Shown: positions 19,151 to 32,999 of the stretch, piece by piece
How positions within the stretch are numbered: the first letter of the stretch is position 1
Layout: each line of letters begins with the position of its first letter
Assembly (NCBI GenBank): GCA_037127255.1
Contig: JBANSL010000013.1
Location: 82,714,188 to 82,778,187, forward strand
Direction of reading: 5' to 3'
DNA length: 64,000 nt
From: Persicaria tinctoria
Taxonomy: Eukaryota; Streptophyta; Magnoliopsida; Caryophyllales; Polygonaceae
Notes under the pieces: generated by a model
Databases searched by the model: none
Told to the model about the DNA's origin: nothing
What the model saw: only the letters and a program-made list of their open reading frames with translations
Translations under genes and position numbers: made by a program

Positions 19151-22100
19151 AAAAACAAGTCTCGTCCCCGAGATAAAAATCATTTTAAAATAGGGGATGA
19201 AGTTTGAAATTGGTGAGTCCAAGGATCATGTCATTGACCCCGTAAGTATCTCATAAGTGCCCCTATGAGATCCTCACAGTAGCATTGCCGTGATCATAAT
19301 ATCCCCAATAGACCGTAGCAAGAATGTGATATGGGCCCCTACCACATCCTTACTCCGACTCCTCGGTCATATCATAACTCAAAACATCACAACGTCCTGT
19401 CTAAAACACCGTTCAAAACTTCAAGTTCAGCATTAGTCAAAAGCATTCCTAACCTCTTCACTCATCCTACCATCAACTTCTAAAGGCTAATCTCATATTC
19501 TCTTCCTAGGTTCTAAGACATAATCAAGGTTCAACAGTTCAATTTCTATCATTTCCATCATCAAGCATATTGTGTATATATATATCGAATAACAATAGCA
19601 CCTCACGTCTAATAGCATAACATAATCACCTCAAGAATAGCCACATAGCATAGCATATCTAGCATCGTATCATATATGGTAGAATTTATCACATCATCTC
19701 ACGGAAGTTACACATCATATCAATCATATAAGCACGCTATATCAATTAGATAAGTACATCATACTCATTCTAACTACCAAGCGTCATCGAATTAGAGGTA
19801 AACAACTACTTTCGTACAGTAGCATTCCATCGAGTTCAGGGATAACTATGTTAGTACTACAGTTCCCTATTGTCAACGGCAACACATCATATAATCAACA
19901 TAGTCTATAGCATAAAATTCGCACCACATTCGGCCCCAAGTAAAGCATATGCTAGATCACATCATCCAGAGAACCTGCCTATAACTACCAATCATGACGA
20001 AACACGACCACTACCCATCAACTCTTGCATTAATTAAGATTAAATTCACCAAGTTCTACCAACTCCAACCACTTCGACATCCCAATCTAAAGTCATTCCT
20101 TCCATTCGACCATTTAAACCTATCTCTCGGGGTTCCCAAATCACAACATTCCCTTATTCCGACAAGCTGAACAACTCGGTCTACTACCAAGACTCCATAT
20201 ATAATACGTCCTTGCCCCAGGGGTCCTCTATTAGTCTCATCTTTACCCTCTAAGAGAAATTCTATATCCTCAACTAAACCGCTCTCACGATTGATCTAGA
20301 CACCTCTTAACAATCTCGCTTACTCTTTCTAGGCTCTCAAGACTCCGCCTGAACATCATCCCCCAAAGAGATATCTCGAATCACCTTGCTAACCTGATCA
20401 TATTCCACACACTACTGACAACTCTCACCAACCATCCACCTCTAAGAATCCAACACATACTAATTATCTTACACCTATCACTCTCGACCAGCTCTAATGC
20501 AGAATCCATCTCGTGCTACTCCCAACCACGAATTACCAAGACCCTCATCACCAATGCCTATCCTGAAAGACCGGCCAATGATTTTACCTACTCATCCCAT
20601 TCCAGAACTCACGAAACCTGAACCACTCAAGTTACCACTCCTTCACCAACCTTCAAAAATCTCTTATCCTCTAGCATCCTCAATGCCTTCTGCTTTGCCT
20701 AATTCCCAAATCTATACTCATAATCTCCCTATCTCAACCTTAAGCCCACAGTCTTACTAGGAATCTCAACTACATCCTTGCCTAACTACCAGCCTTTCCT
20801 CGAAGATTCATCTCACATCCTCAAATACCTCAATAGTCACAATAACCTCCACTCATAAATCTCGATTCATTCCCTATGCCAAAATCCTCCAACAACGATC
20901 TAGAAATCTTTCACTCATACTTTCCCCAAACATTACCAATCCTATCTAAACAACCCCAAATACTCATCATACGACCAACCCTGATGTGAATAACCTAATA
21001 TCCTCGATCGATAAATTCCCAAGCAACCTCAAACTACTCTTCCTTGGCAATTCCTCACCTCACCCCTTACCGAAATCGCTCCCACGCACAACACACATCA
21101 CCTAGTCCCATATTCTACGATTCCTCAGACGTTACTTAATCGATCATCCTCGACACCGCCCACGATCCGCTCCTAGACTATCTAGACACCCTCCTTAGCG
21201 CACCAATCCGTCTCACAACACCTCCCCTCAAAAATCCCCCGATCAACTCCTAGCTCGCCCATCCACCTCTAGAACTATCCTAACTACCTCTACCCACACC
21301 CAAACTCAAGATCACCCTAATGAAACTAGTCTAGACCCAAACCAACCACTATCTTATACTACCCACCCACACTACCTACCTAGACTACCACATCTCACTA
21401 GGACATTTCCCTCGAAGTCTCGCCATACTACTCCACTCCTCACCTAAGACATGCATGGAGCTCAACTATACTCACTGACCACTATCTCCGACCAGTCCCA
21501 ACTCACTCGACTCTACCGAAGCTAACGCATCCATCCTGCACACCCTCTCGCCCATCTCATGACCAAGAACAAAGACTTCAATCCCTCTGCCACTTTCCGA
21601 CCTAGCTTACCGAAGAATCTCTCAACTCGTGCCCAAGAAGAAGCACCACCAGACATATAACCCATAACCTACTCACCAGTAAGTCAGTATACCAAGCACC
21701 AAGGCACATCATCATAGAAACACGTTAGTCAGGCAATCATTGCTACTAGTTCAGCACATCCGTCATCACGCATTCAATTATGTCAGTTCTTGGCCTATCA
21801 CACAACATCAATTCCGATTAGTATAGAAGAATCCACGATTGAATTAAGAACGTCCTTCCTTGAGTCATCTAAGAGAATCACGTACGCGGCTACCATTTTT
21901 CAAATGTGTTCGTTCTTTGTATACTTTTGGCGACGTCAGTCCTGTGGTCTATGGGTCATGGACCTATCACACTTCCGTTGCGCCGCTCCGGTGCCACTTG
22001 GTCGTCGGTTCTTTCTCGCATGTCGGCGCTCATCGAAAGATCGTAAGGGTTAGTAGTTACGGAGATAGGGGAGAGACAAGGGCGGACAACACAACTTCCT

Positions 22101-23981
22101 TAACATGGACCAGGACTAGGGACGACGAGACCAAGGAGGAGATCCCAACCCGAGAGTTACAACGATGCCCTTATAATTGTGGCACGCAAACATATAAAAT
22201 TCAAGAGGTATCGTCACATTATTTCACACTAGTATGCACCTATCTCAAGGAATATCGTTTTATGCATTCATAACATGTTCATATAATCATCTTTATATGT
22301 GCGCAGAACAAGCTAGCAACCTATCATTTCATTCACCAATCATGCTTGAGAGACCAAGAACATGTATGCAAAGACTAAGATGGGACATATATGGCATAAG
22401 TTATGCAAGACCTAGAAAACATCACAAGATATCATATGCACAACTTATCACTCATTTAGAGACACAATTAAGCAAGTCATAATGTTACGGGGTTGAGACA
22501 AGCATGCTAAGATGTACCATAAAAAAAAACATGTTAAGGGTATATTCAGTTCATGCAGGGTTGGTATAGCAAATATCTCATCACATACATCCATATCCGC
22601 ATATTAAGACTAGGACGTCACACAATCATACGAGGGCCTATAACTGGGAGGTATATGTCTTACATGATACTAGCAATACTCCTTAAACATGTACACAGTC
22701 AACGAGGTCCGATTAGGTTAATTTGGCATGCTAAGTCATCTGATTCACGTGTTAAACATGCAACGAGAGTTGACCCCACTATCATGGACCTAGTTCATGG
22801 GGAGACAGTAATCATGGGAATTCAATACATACGGCACTTACATCCACTCATGAGTGCAACCATGCAAGGTACGAGGCAAGTCATGCTGAATTATACCAAT
22901 ATACAATTTCATGAAATCACAAGGAGGGTATCATTATAACTTGACAGAATTCTCTAAGGGCAATCACCGACTCTTCACCCTGTTTCCCCGTGGGACACTA
23001 GTATGACTGGTTTGGTAGAACACGAAGACATTTACACTGTTTCCGAGAGAAGATGGTAGAATTCGTGTTTAGACTCGTTTGGCAAGGAGACACGGTTGAC
23101 CATTACGAGACTCAAGAGGGGTGACTCCATAAGACAATGCACTCATAACTTGGAATATTGTCGATCATCAACCTCAGATCACCCTCACATCATACATAAT
23201 CCCCGGAAGTAGTTAGTTGACCGACCCAATTGCCCGTAGAGAACGTTGACATTAGGTGTGAGACTCGATGAACATCTATGGTTGGAATACAAATAGGACT
23301 CAAGTCAAAAGGAACGGACACTCTCGACCCTTACTAACACATCCAAGTGCTTTGGTGGGACGGACGATGGAATCGGGATTATCAAGGGGGTTGTACTATG
23401 GAATAACTATTCCGACAAGACAGAAAATCTGATTACATAAGGACAAGGTTCCCTCCCGCTATCCCGTTTAAACATACAGTCATTCAACACATGATTCAAG
23501 TCAAGGCATACTAATTAGTTCGCTACCCTAAGCACAATAGAGCACTCATCACGGAAGCAATCAACAAGATTAATATGATCCTCTTCAAGGAGGATCGCCC
23601 TCGGGCCCAATTGCATATATGTATATATATAAACGTAAGCATAGAGCCGATCTATGCCGTCCTTCGAGGGACGGCTGACCGGAGGGGCAAAACCTCACGG
23701 CCTCCTAACTCAACACTCCAACCTCCGTGGTGTTCCTTGGAGTCTTCTAGGCCCATCTGTAAATAAAAGCTAGTATTTTGTCTACCGTTCCCCGAATTCT
23801 ACATCCATAAGGGATGTCTACCGCTTGGGTCTCTACCCACGAGATTATTTCCCCTTTATTCATTTTAGGTTTTAAGTCCAATTAAATTCATTTTGCCCTT
23901 TATAAAATATTTTCCAAAACCATTTAAAAACATTGGGCGATTTACAAAACCTCTTCAACCTATTGTACTCGGATTGCTAAA
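19151..23981 (-). other. Interior of the minus-strand element, no coding domain seen
   Basis: About 4.8 kb. In both orientations the frames are short (up to 137 codons at 21860-22273 plus and 128 at 22553-22939 plus, both antisense to the element) and lack retroelement signatures. The 19.4-21.7 kb part is C-rich and T/A/C-skewed on the plus strand, consistent with a long degenerate or always non-coding interior. The size of the interior would allow gag-pol, so this is either a decayed autonomous element or a LARD-type carrier. Confidence 0.6.
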
Positions 23982-23998
23982 CCTCAGCTCTGATACCA
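23982..23998 (-). other. Primer binding site (tRNA-iMet), minus strand
   Basis: The minus strand reads TGGTATCAGAGCTGAGG four bases after the LTR end, matching the plant initiator-methionine tRNA 3' end over TGGTATCAGAGC. It sets the 24003-27162 LTR as the 5' one. Confidence 0.9.
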
Positions 23999-24664
23999 CC
24001 TTTGTAACGGCCCGGGATTATGATTCCCGAGTTACGTTTCGAGGGATAAAACCCCTCGTTAGGATCTTGCGCTCCGAGTACAAGTTGAAGGTTTGAAACC
24101 GAAGATTTGTAGTTTAAAGTGGGATTTCGCACCCAAATCTGGAAGGTCCGTTGGAGACCCCGGGGCAAACCCATGTACCTGTCATAAGTCTACAACGCGG
24201 GAAATCGTTTATCATGCAAAGGGCATAGGTTCTGAAAACGATACAACGGGCGCCACGGCAGAGCCGGGTCAAAACAGAATATAAATAGGGAGAAATCCCA
24301 AAACATGAATCTGGTGAAGTCAGGTTTCAAACACTCACTCTCCGCCATATGAATGGACCCCGTCATAACAGCATAAAATCAAGCAGTGTATCGGGTACCT
24401 GAAACTATACCACCAAGTCAGGCCAAGAGTCCGCCCGTGGGTCCTCTGACCGCGCTGAGGACATATAATACGCCTATACCTAGAATAAAGGATGCCTTCA
24501 TGCAATACTGGAATATTAACCACACTATCATGTTCCTAATTCATATGTGCAGAATATTAAGTAAGGCCTTAACAAAGAATACCAAGTGGTATATCCCTCT
24601 TCTACCACCACCCCCCTTACAGATAGGGTGGAGACTGGCCAGTTCGATGCTATAATCATATCAA

Positions 24665-24724
24665 ATCTCATCATCATATCATATCTCATCATCATATCAT
24701 ATCTCATCATCATATCATATCTCA
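24665..24724. repeat. 18-bp minisatellite in LTR (copy 2)
   Basis: Three and a partial copies of ATCTCATCATCATATCAT, identical to 16641-16700. Confidence 0.9.
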
Positions 24725-26240
24725 TGCCCATCTCGTATCTCGTGATATATATAAATGACTCGAGAAGGACAACACCCGATGAAGCTGGGCTGCCCTATGA
24801 CCCTAGCAAGGACTCTAGGACTCACAGATAACGGCCGTTCTGTATTCAAACGCATATAGAATAAGGATGCTCATTCGTAAATGCAACTCCTAAGCATGAT
24901 ACTACATGATGCTCTTATGCATATGCAACACCTACATACTATATGACACATCAGGCAGGAGGTACTGGTTACTGAGTAAGCCCCGGAGGACTTACCTGGC
25001 TAGCAGATCGGCAACAGGAGAATCCAGCACACAATATTCACAATCACAGAGTATCACCTAGTACATAATGGAATATACATAAGTCTACATCCAACTATTA
25101 AGCACTCAAGCACACCTCAATCATTAGAACAAGTAACATATTATGGAAGTCATTTCATCGCATCATCCGCTCCTCAAGACTACATCGTTTTCCATAAATC
25201 ATTGATAAACCAATTCCACATGTTCATATATATCATTTCCGCATATACCTCAACGGTTCATCAAAATCATAAGACATAATTTGTGTGATATAAAATCCTA
25301 CTAGATCGTCGTAATTATCCAACATTTAATCTCATATAATAATTCACCACAAGTCATGCTATTAGTCATACACATCATAATGTTAGTCAAACGATCATAT
25401 TATCATGCTAGTTAGTCATCGAATAAGTCTTATTCCCAAGTTAGTTTCAGAACCGTTTCAAATCCCAGTTAAATAGTTAAGTATTCCGACCCTTGAAAAT
25501 AATCGCCAAATTCCCTTTTAAATTTATTTATTAGATTACTTCCCAACCTTGAAATTCTTTTCCAAATTCTTTATAAATCTTGAAATCCCAATAATATATT
25601 TTAAATCTCAAATACCATTCATTTAACACTTTTATAAATTATTTCCAAATCCCCCTAAAATCTCGACCATTTTTATTTAATAAATCAACCCTTATAATTC
25701 TTCCAAAATATAATAATTTATCTTTTAAATCCTCAATTACTATTATAATATATTTTAATTACCGTTAATTAGTTAAATAATAAACGGATAACCCGAACCG
25801 TACCGGACCGAACCGAACCCGTTTAAATAATCTAAACCGGTTAAATAACAAATATATATATACAATGTTAGTAAAGAAGACGAAGCTCCCGCCATGTAGG
25901 TTGTCTTCCTCCCCGGATTTCCAAAGAAGACGAAGCTCCAGCCATAGATTTGGCCGATGGAGCTCGACCTCGCCGGCAACGTCCAGTCGTGGCTCACCGG
26001 CTCCGACTCCATGGACCCGCCCCACCCTCAGCTCGCTCGCTCTCCCTTTCACGTGCCTGCTGCTCCCGCGCTCTCGCCTCACGCTCGCGGCTCGGTGTTG
26101 CTCGCCCACGCCTCTCTCGAGCTCGCCGGAGTTCTCGAGCTAACCCAATCGTCCCGCACTCAGCCCTCGCTCACTCCCGACTAATCTAAACATCGGAAAA
26201 GACTGAAAAAAACGAATCGAAACGAGTATAATTTTGGAGC

Positions 26241-26426
26241 TCACCGAGATGGATTTTTCGCGACTTCGGAGCTCTCGATCGGAGTTCTGGGCTTCGTCGG
26301 TGGCTCGCGATGGCTCGTCGGACCTGTACCGGACATGGGTGAGTGTGTTGGTGAAGACCGAAGGTGATTTCGATCGGAAACGAAGGAGAACGGCTTACCG
26401 GAACGAGGCTTCCCAAAACAGAGCAA
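26241..26426 (-). other. Conserved small ORF in LTR, second copy
   Basis: Same 61-codon frame as 18217-18402, in the 5' LTR of the element, so in a transcribed position if the LTR promoter lies upstream of it. See the first copy for the comparison with 62432-62986. Confidence 0.35.
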
Positions 26427-27162
26427 GGAGGCTGTTCAGTGGCTCGTTGACGGCGCTGGTGGCTCCGATGCTGCTGGTGGCGCCTTGGCGGATGCTGGCG
26501 GCGCTGGTGGTGGTCCGGCAACGACGGAACGGCGGCTAAAGATGGTGATTGGCGGTGATTGATGAAGCATCGGGGAGCTAGAGGTGGCGGCTCGGTGGCG
26601 TTGAAACAGGGGAACCCGAGGGGTGGTGCTGACCCGCTGCTACTGGAAACGGAGAGAGAGGCTTGAGGGCTCTTGACTCAGCTTCAATGGAGGATGGGAG
26701 GAGGCGACGAGCAAGGTGGGTGGCGTTGGGGTTCCTGGCTCTCGACAAAATAGGGGCGAGAGATGGAGGAAAGGTTGACGGTGAAAGATGGTGATGGAGA
26801 GCAGGTGAAGGGAATGGGGTGATCCTCAATGGCTTATGGAGGGAGATAAGTTGATTTGAAAGGGTATGGTGAGGTAAGGTGAGGGAGTGGTTGAAGATTG
26901 GGTGTTGAATTGGTTAATAAATACCCGGAATTAAATTCTGAATACGTGAATTTTGGATACTAAAATTAGTTCTTGAATGTTAGTTTCTCTGACTCTCGCT
27001 TTCTCGATCAATTAGATTTTTAAAATAGACAAGGATATCGTCATCCGATAATTATTTTAAATTTGAGCCGGAATCCGTTAAACGAGCTTTTAATTTGATT
27101 TAAATTCATTTTTAATCCTCTTTTTCCGAACAATTAGGATTTGTAAAATCCGAGCCTTTACA

Positions 27163-27167
27163 CTCAA
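27163..27167. other. Right target-site duplication CTCAA
   Basis: Matches 15974-15978. The satellite reading continues from here (CTCAACTCTGTAACTT...), showing that the element landed inside a monomer. Confidence 0.88.
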
Positions 27168-29649
27168 CTCTGTAACTTATTGAATCGGAGACCAATATTC
27201 CAAATATTCAAACTTTTAAGTCCGTCGCATATTTTGCCATTTTCTAATAGGGTATTGTACACGAAAATATATTGAAATCTTAAGCTATCCAAAATGGCAG
27301 ACCCTCAACTCTAATGACTCTGTAACTTGGTAGATACAAGTTTTATATTCTATTTATTGAATCAGAGACCAATATTCCATGTTTTAAGTCCATCGCATAT
27401 TTCACCATTTTCTCATAGGGTACTGTACACGAAAATATATCGAAATCTTAAGCTATCCAAAATGAAAGACCCTCAACTCTAATGACTCTGTAACTTGGTA
27501 GATACAAGTTTTATATTGTATTTATTGAATCAGAGACCAATATTCCCTGTTTTACGTCCGTCGCATATTTCGCCATTTTCTCATAGGGTACTGTACACGA
27601 AAATATATCGAAATCTTAAGCAATCCAAAATGGAAGAGCCTCAACTCTAATGACTCTGTAACTTGGTAGATACAAGTTTTATATTGTATTTATTGAATCG
27701 GAGACCAATATTCCATGTTTTAAGTCCGTCGCATATTTTGCCATTTTCTAATAGGGTACTGTACACGAAAATATATCGAAATCTTAAGCTATCCAAAATG
27801 GCAGACCCTCAACTCTAATGACTCTGTAACTTGGTAGATACAAGTTTTATATTCTATTTATTGAATCAGAGACCAATATTCCCTGTTTTACGTCCGTCGC
27901 ATATTTCGCCATTTTCTCATAGGGTACTGTACACGAAAATATATCGAAATCTTAAGCCACCCAAAATGGCAGAGCCTCAACTCTGATGACTCTGTAACTT
28001 GGTAGATACAAGTTTTATTTTGTATTTATTGAATCGGAGACCAATATTCCATGTTTTAAGTCCGTCGCATATTTCGCCATTTTCTCATAGGGTACTGTAC
28101 ACGAAAATATATCGAAATCTTAAGCTATCCAAAATGGCAGAGCCTCAACTCTAATGACTCTGTAACTTGGTAGATACAAGTTTTATATTGTATTTATTGA
28201 ATTGGAGACCAATATTCAATGTTTTAAGTCCGTCGCATATTTCGCCATTTTCTCATAGGGTACTTTACACGAAAATATATCGAAATCTTAAGCTATCCAA
28301 AATGGAAGAGCCTCAACTCTAATGACTCTGTAACTTGGTAGATACAAGTTTTATATTGTATTTATTGAATCGGAGACCAATATTCCATGTTTTAAGTCCG
28401 TCGCATATTTTGCCATTTTTTAATAGGGTACTGTACACGAAAATATATCGAAATCATAAGCTATCCAAAATGGAAGAGCCTCAACTCTAATGACTCTGTA
28501 ACTTGGTAGATACAAGTTTTATATTGTATTTATTGAATCGGAGACCAATATTCCATGTTTTAAGTCCGTCGGATATTTTGCCATTTTTTAATAGGGTACT
28601 GTACACGAAAATATATCGAAATCTTAAGCTATCCAAAATGGCAGACCCTCAACTCTAATGACTCTGTAACTTGGTAGATACAAGTTTTATATTCTATTTA
28701 TTGAATCAGAGACCAATATTCCCTGTTTTAAGTCCGTCGCATATTTCGCCATTTTCTTATAGGGTACTTTACACGAAAATATATCGAAATCTTAAGCTAT
28801 CCAAAATGGGAGAGCCTCAACTCTAATGACTCTGTAACTTGGTAGATACAAGTTTTATATTGTATTTATTGAATCGGAGACCAATATTCCATGTTTTAAG
28901 TCCGTCGCATATTTCGCCATTTTCTCATAGGGTACTGTACACGAAAATATATCGAAATCTTAAGCCACCCAAAATGGCAGAGCCTCAACTCTGATGACTC
29001 TGTAACTTGGTAGATACAAGTTTTATTTTGTATTTATTGAATCGGAGACCAATATTCCATGTTTTAAGTCCGTCGCATATTTCGCCATTTTCTCATAGGG
29101 TACTGTACACGAAAATATATCGAAATCTTAAGCTATCCAAAATGGCAGACCCTCAACTCTAATGACTCTGTAACTTGGTAGATACAAGTTTTATATTCTA
29201 TTTATTGAATCAGAGACCAATATTCCCTGTTTTAAGTCCGTCGCATATTTCGCCATTTTCTTATAGGGTACTGTACAAGAAAATATATCGAAATCTTAAG
29301 CTATCCAAAATGGCAGAGCCTCAACTCTAATGACTCTGTAACTTGGTAGATACAAGTTTTATATTGTATTTATTGAATCGGAGACCAATATTCCCTGTTT
29401 TAAGTCCGTCGCATATTTCGCCATTTTCTCATAGGGTACTGTACACGAAAATATATCGAAATCTTAAGCCACCCAAAATGGCAGAGCCTCAACTCTGATG
29501 ACTCTGTAACTTGGTAGATACAAGTTTGATTTTGTATTTATTGAATCGGAGACCAATATTCCATGTTTTAAGTCCATCGCATATTTCGCCATTTTCTCAT
29601 AGGGTACTGTACACGAAAATATATCGAAATCTTAAGCTATCCAAAATGG

Positions 29650-32430
29650 CAGACCCTCAACTCTAATGACTCTGTAACTTGGTAGATACAAGTTTTATAT
29701 TGTATTTATTGAATCAGAGACCAATATTCCCTGTTTTACGTCCGTCGCATATTTTGCCATTTTCTCATAGGGTACTGTACACGAAAATATATCGAAATCT
29801 TAAGCAATCCAAAATGGAAGAGCCTCAACTCTAATGACTCTGTAACTTGGTGGATACAAGTTTTATATTGTATTTATTGAATCGGAGACCAATATTCCAT
29901 GTTTTAAGTCCGTCGCATATTTTGCCATTTTCTAATAGGGTACTGTACACGAAAATATATCGAAATCTTAAGCTATCCAAAATGGCAGACCCTCAACTCT
30001 AATGACTCTGTAACTTGGTAGATACAAGTTTTATATTCTATTTATTGAATCAGAGACCAATATTCCCTGTTTTAAGTCCGTCGCATATTTCGCCATTTTC
30101 TTATAGGGTACTTTACACGAAAATATATCGAAATCTTAAGCTATCCAAAATGGCAGAGCCTCAACTCTAATGACTCTGTAACTTGGTAGATACAAGTTTT
30201 ATATTGTATTTATTGAATCGGAGACCAGTATTCCCTGTTTTAAGTCCGTCGCATATTTCGTCATTTTCTCATAGGGTACTGTACACGAAAATATATCGAA
30301 ATCTTAAGCCACCCAAAATGGCAGAGCCTCAACTCTGATGACTCTGTAACTTGGTAGATACAAGTTTTATTTTGTATTTATTGAATCGGAGACCAATATT
30401 CCATGTTTTAAGTCCGTCGCATATTTCGCCATTTTCTCATAGGGTACTGTACACGAAAATATATCGAAATCTTAAGCTATCCAAAATGGTAGAGCCTCAA
30501 CTCTAATGACTCTGTAACTTGGTATATACAAGTTTTATATTGTATTTATTGAATCAGAGACCAATATTCCCTGTTTTAAGTCCGTCGCATATTTCGCCAT
30601 TTTCTCATAGGGTACTGTACACGAAAATATATCGAAATCGTAAGCTATCCAAAATGGCAGAGCCTCAACTCTAATGACTCTGTAACTTGGTAGATACAAG
30701 TTTTATATTGTATTTATTGAATCGGAGACCAATATTCCCTGTTTTAAGTCCGTCGCATATTTCGCCATTTTCTTATAGGGTACTGTACACGAAAATATAT
30801 CGAAATCTTAAGCCACCCAAAATGGCAGAGCCTCGACTCTGATGACTCTGTAACTTGGTTGATACAAGTTTTATTTTGTATTTATTGAATCGGAGACCAA
30901 TATTCCATGATTTAAGTCCGTCGCATATTTCGCCATTTTCTCATAGGGTCTGTACACGAAAATATATCGAAATCTTAAGCTATCCAAAATGGCAGACCCT
31001 CAACTCTAATGACTCTGTAACTTGGTAGATACAAGTTTTATATTGTATTTATTGAATCAGAGACCAATATTCCCTGTTTTACGTCCGTCGCATATTTTGC
31101 CATTTTCTCATAGGGTACTGTACACGAAAATATATCGAAATCTTAAGCAATCCAAAATGGAAGAGCCTCAACTCTAATGACTCTGTAACTTGGTGGATAC
31201 AAGTTTTATATTGTATTTATTGAATCGGAGACCAATATTCCATGTTTTAAGTCCGTCGCATATTTTGCCATTTTCTAATAGGGTACTATACACGAAAATA
31301 TATCGAAATCTTAAGCTATCCAAAATGGCAGACCCTCAACTCTAATGACTCTGTAACTTGGTAGATACAAGTTTTATATTCTATTTATTGAATCAGAGAC
31401 CAATATTCCCTGTTTTAAGTCCGTCGCATATTTCGCCATTTTCTTATAGGGTACTTTACACGAAAATATATCGAAATCTTAAGCTATCCAAAATGGCAGA
31501 GCCTCAACTCTAATGACTCTGTAACTTGGTAGATACAAGTTTTATATTGTATTTATTGAATCGGAGACCAGTATTCCCTGTTTTAAGTCCGTCGCATATT
31601 TCGTCATTTTCTCATAGGGTACTGTACACGAAAATATATCGAAATCTTAAGCCACCCAAAATGGCAGAGCCTCAACTCTGATGACTCTGTAACTTGGTAG
31701 ATACAAGTTTTATTTTGTATTTATTGAATCGGAGACCAATATTCCATGTTTTAAGTCCGTCGCATATTTCGCCATTTTCTCATAGGGTACTGTACACGAA
31801 AATATATCGAAATCTTAAGCTATCCAAAATGGTAGAGCCTCAACTCTAATGACTCTGTAACTTGGTATATACAAGTTTTACATTGTATTTATTGAATCAG
31901 AGACCAATATTCCCTGTTTTAAGTCCGTCGCATATTTCGCCATTTTCTCATAGGGTACTGTACACGAAAATATATCGAAATCTTAAGCTATCCAAAATGG
32001 CAGAGCCTCAACTCTAATGACTCTGTAACTTGGTAGATACAAGTTTTATATTGTATTTATTGAATCGGAGACCAATATTCCCAGTTTTAAGTCCGTCGCA
32101 TATTTCTCCATTTTCTCATAGGGTACTGTACACGAAAATATATCGAAATCTTAAGCCACCCAAAATGGCAGAGCCTCAACTCTGATGACTCTGTAACTTG
32201 GTAGATACAAGTTTTATTTTGTATTTATTGAATCGGAGACCAATATTCCATGATTTAAGTCCGTCGCATATTTCGCCATTTTCTCATAGGGTACTGTACA
32301 CGAAAATATATCGAAATCTTAAGCTATCCAAAATGGCAGACCCTCAACTCTAATGACTCTGTAACTTGGTAGATACAAGTTTTATATTGTATTTATTGAA
32401 TCAGAGACCAATATTCCCTGTTTTACGTCC
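29650..32430. repeat. 8-monomer higher-order repeat, two copies
   Basis: Private variants recur at 1343 bp (8 x 168 minus a one-base deletion near 30950): GGTGGATAC at 29849 and 31192, GAGACCAGTATTCC at 30221 and 31564, GGTATATACAAG at 30521 and 31864, ATGATTTAAGTCC at about 30907 and 32250. Confidence 0.85.
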
Positions 32431-32999
32431 GTCGCATATTTCGCCATTTTCTCATAGGGTACTGTACACGAAAATATATCGAAATCTTAAGCTATCCAAA
32501 ATGGAAGAGCCTCAACTCTAATGACTCTGTAACTTGGTAGATACAAGTTTTATATTGTATTTATTGAATCAGAGACCAATATTCCCTGTTTTAAGTCCGT
32601 CGCATATTTCGCCATTTTCTTATAGGGTACTGTACACGAAAATATATCGAAATCTTAAGCTATCCAAAATGGCAGAGCCTCAACTCTAATGACTCTGTAA
32701 CTTCGTAGATACAAGTTTTATATTGTATTTATTGAATCGGAGACCAATATTCCATGTTTTAAGTCCGTCGCATATTTCGCCATTTTCTCATAGGGTACTA
32801 TACACGAAAATATATCGAAATCATAAGCTATCCAAAATAGAAGAGCCTCAACTCTAATGACTCTGTAACTTGGTAGATACAAGTTTTATATTGTATTTAT
32901 TGAATCGGAGACCAATATTCCATGTTTTAAGTCCGTCGCATATTTTGCCATTTTCTAATAGGGTACTGTACACGAAAATATATCGAAATCTTAAGCTAT

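Larger units (their letters stand above)
15979..27162 (-). mobile_element. Full-length non-coding LTR retrotransposon (minus strand, 11.18 kb)
   Basis: Two 3160-bp LTRs (15979-19138 and 24003-27162, constant offset 8024) flank a 4864-bp interior, with a 5-bp CTCAA target duplication. On the minus strand the LTR runs TGTAAAGG...CCGTTACA. The tRNA-iMet site beside the 24003 LTR and the purine tract beside the 15979 LTR fix the direction as minus. In minus-strand reading, GGGGACGAGACTTG before the purine tract resembles plant chromovirus 3' ends. No gag or pol domain is found, so it is probably non-autonomous. I found no LTR mismatch in the stretches compared, so insertion is very recent. Confidence 0.9.
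24003..27162 (-). repeat. 5' LTR of the minus-strand element
   Basis: Equal in length to 15979-19138, with the same internal open frames at a constant offset of 8024, including the minisatellite and the GC-rich block. It is followed by CTCAA and satellite. Confidence 0.92.

Noticed and set aside
20497..22939. ORFs of 82-137 codons on the plus strand inside the 16-27 kb element
   Set aside because: They are antisense to the element, have no recognisable domain and no codon or composition signal.
26186..26521. His/Arg/Pro-rich 111-codon ORF (and identical 18162-18497)
   Set aside because: GC-rich LTR DNA gives long overlapping frames on both strands; its N-terminal part is low complexity.
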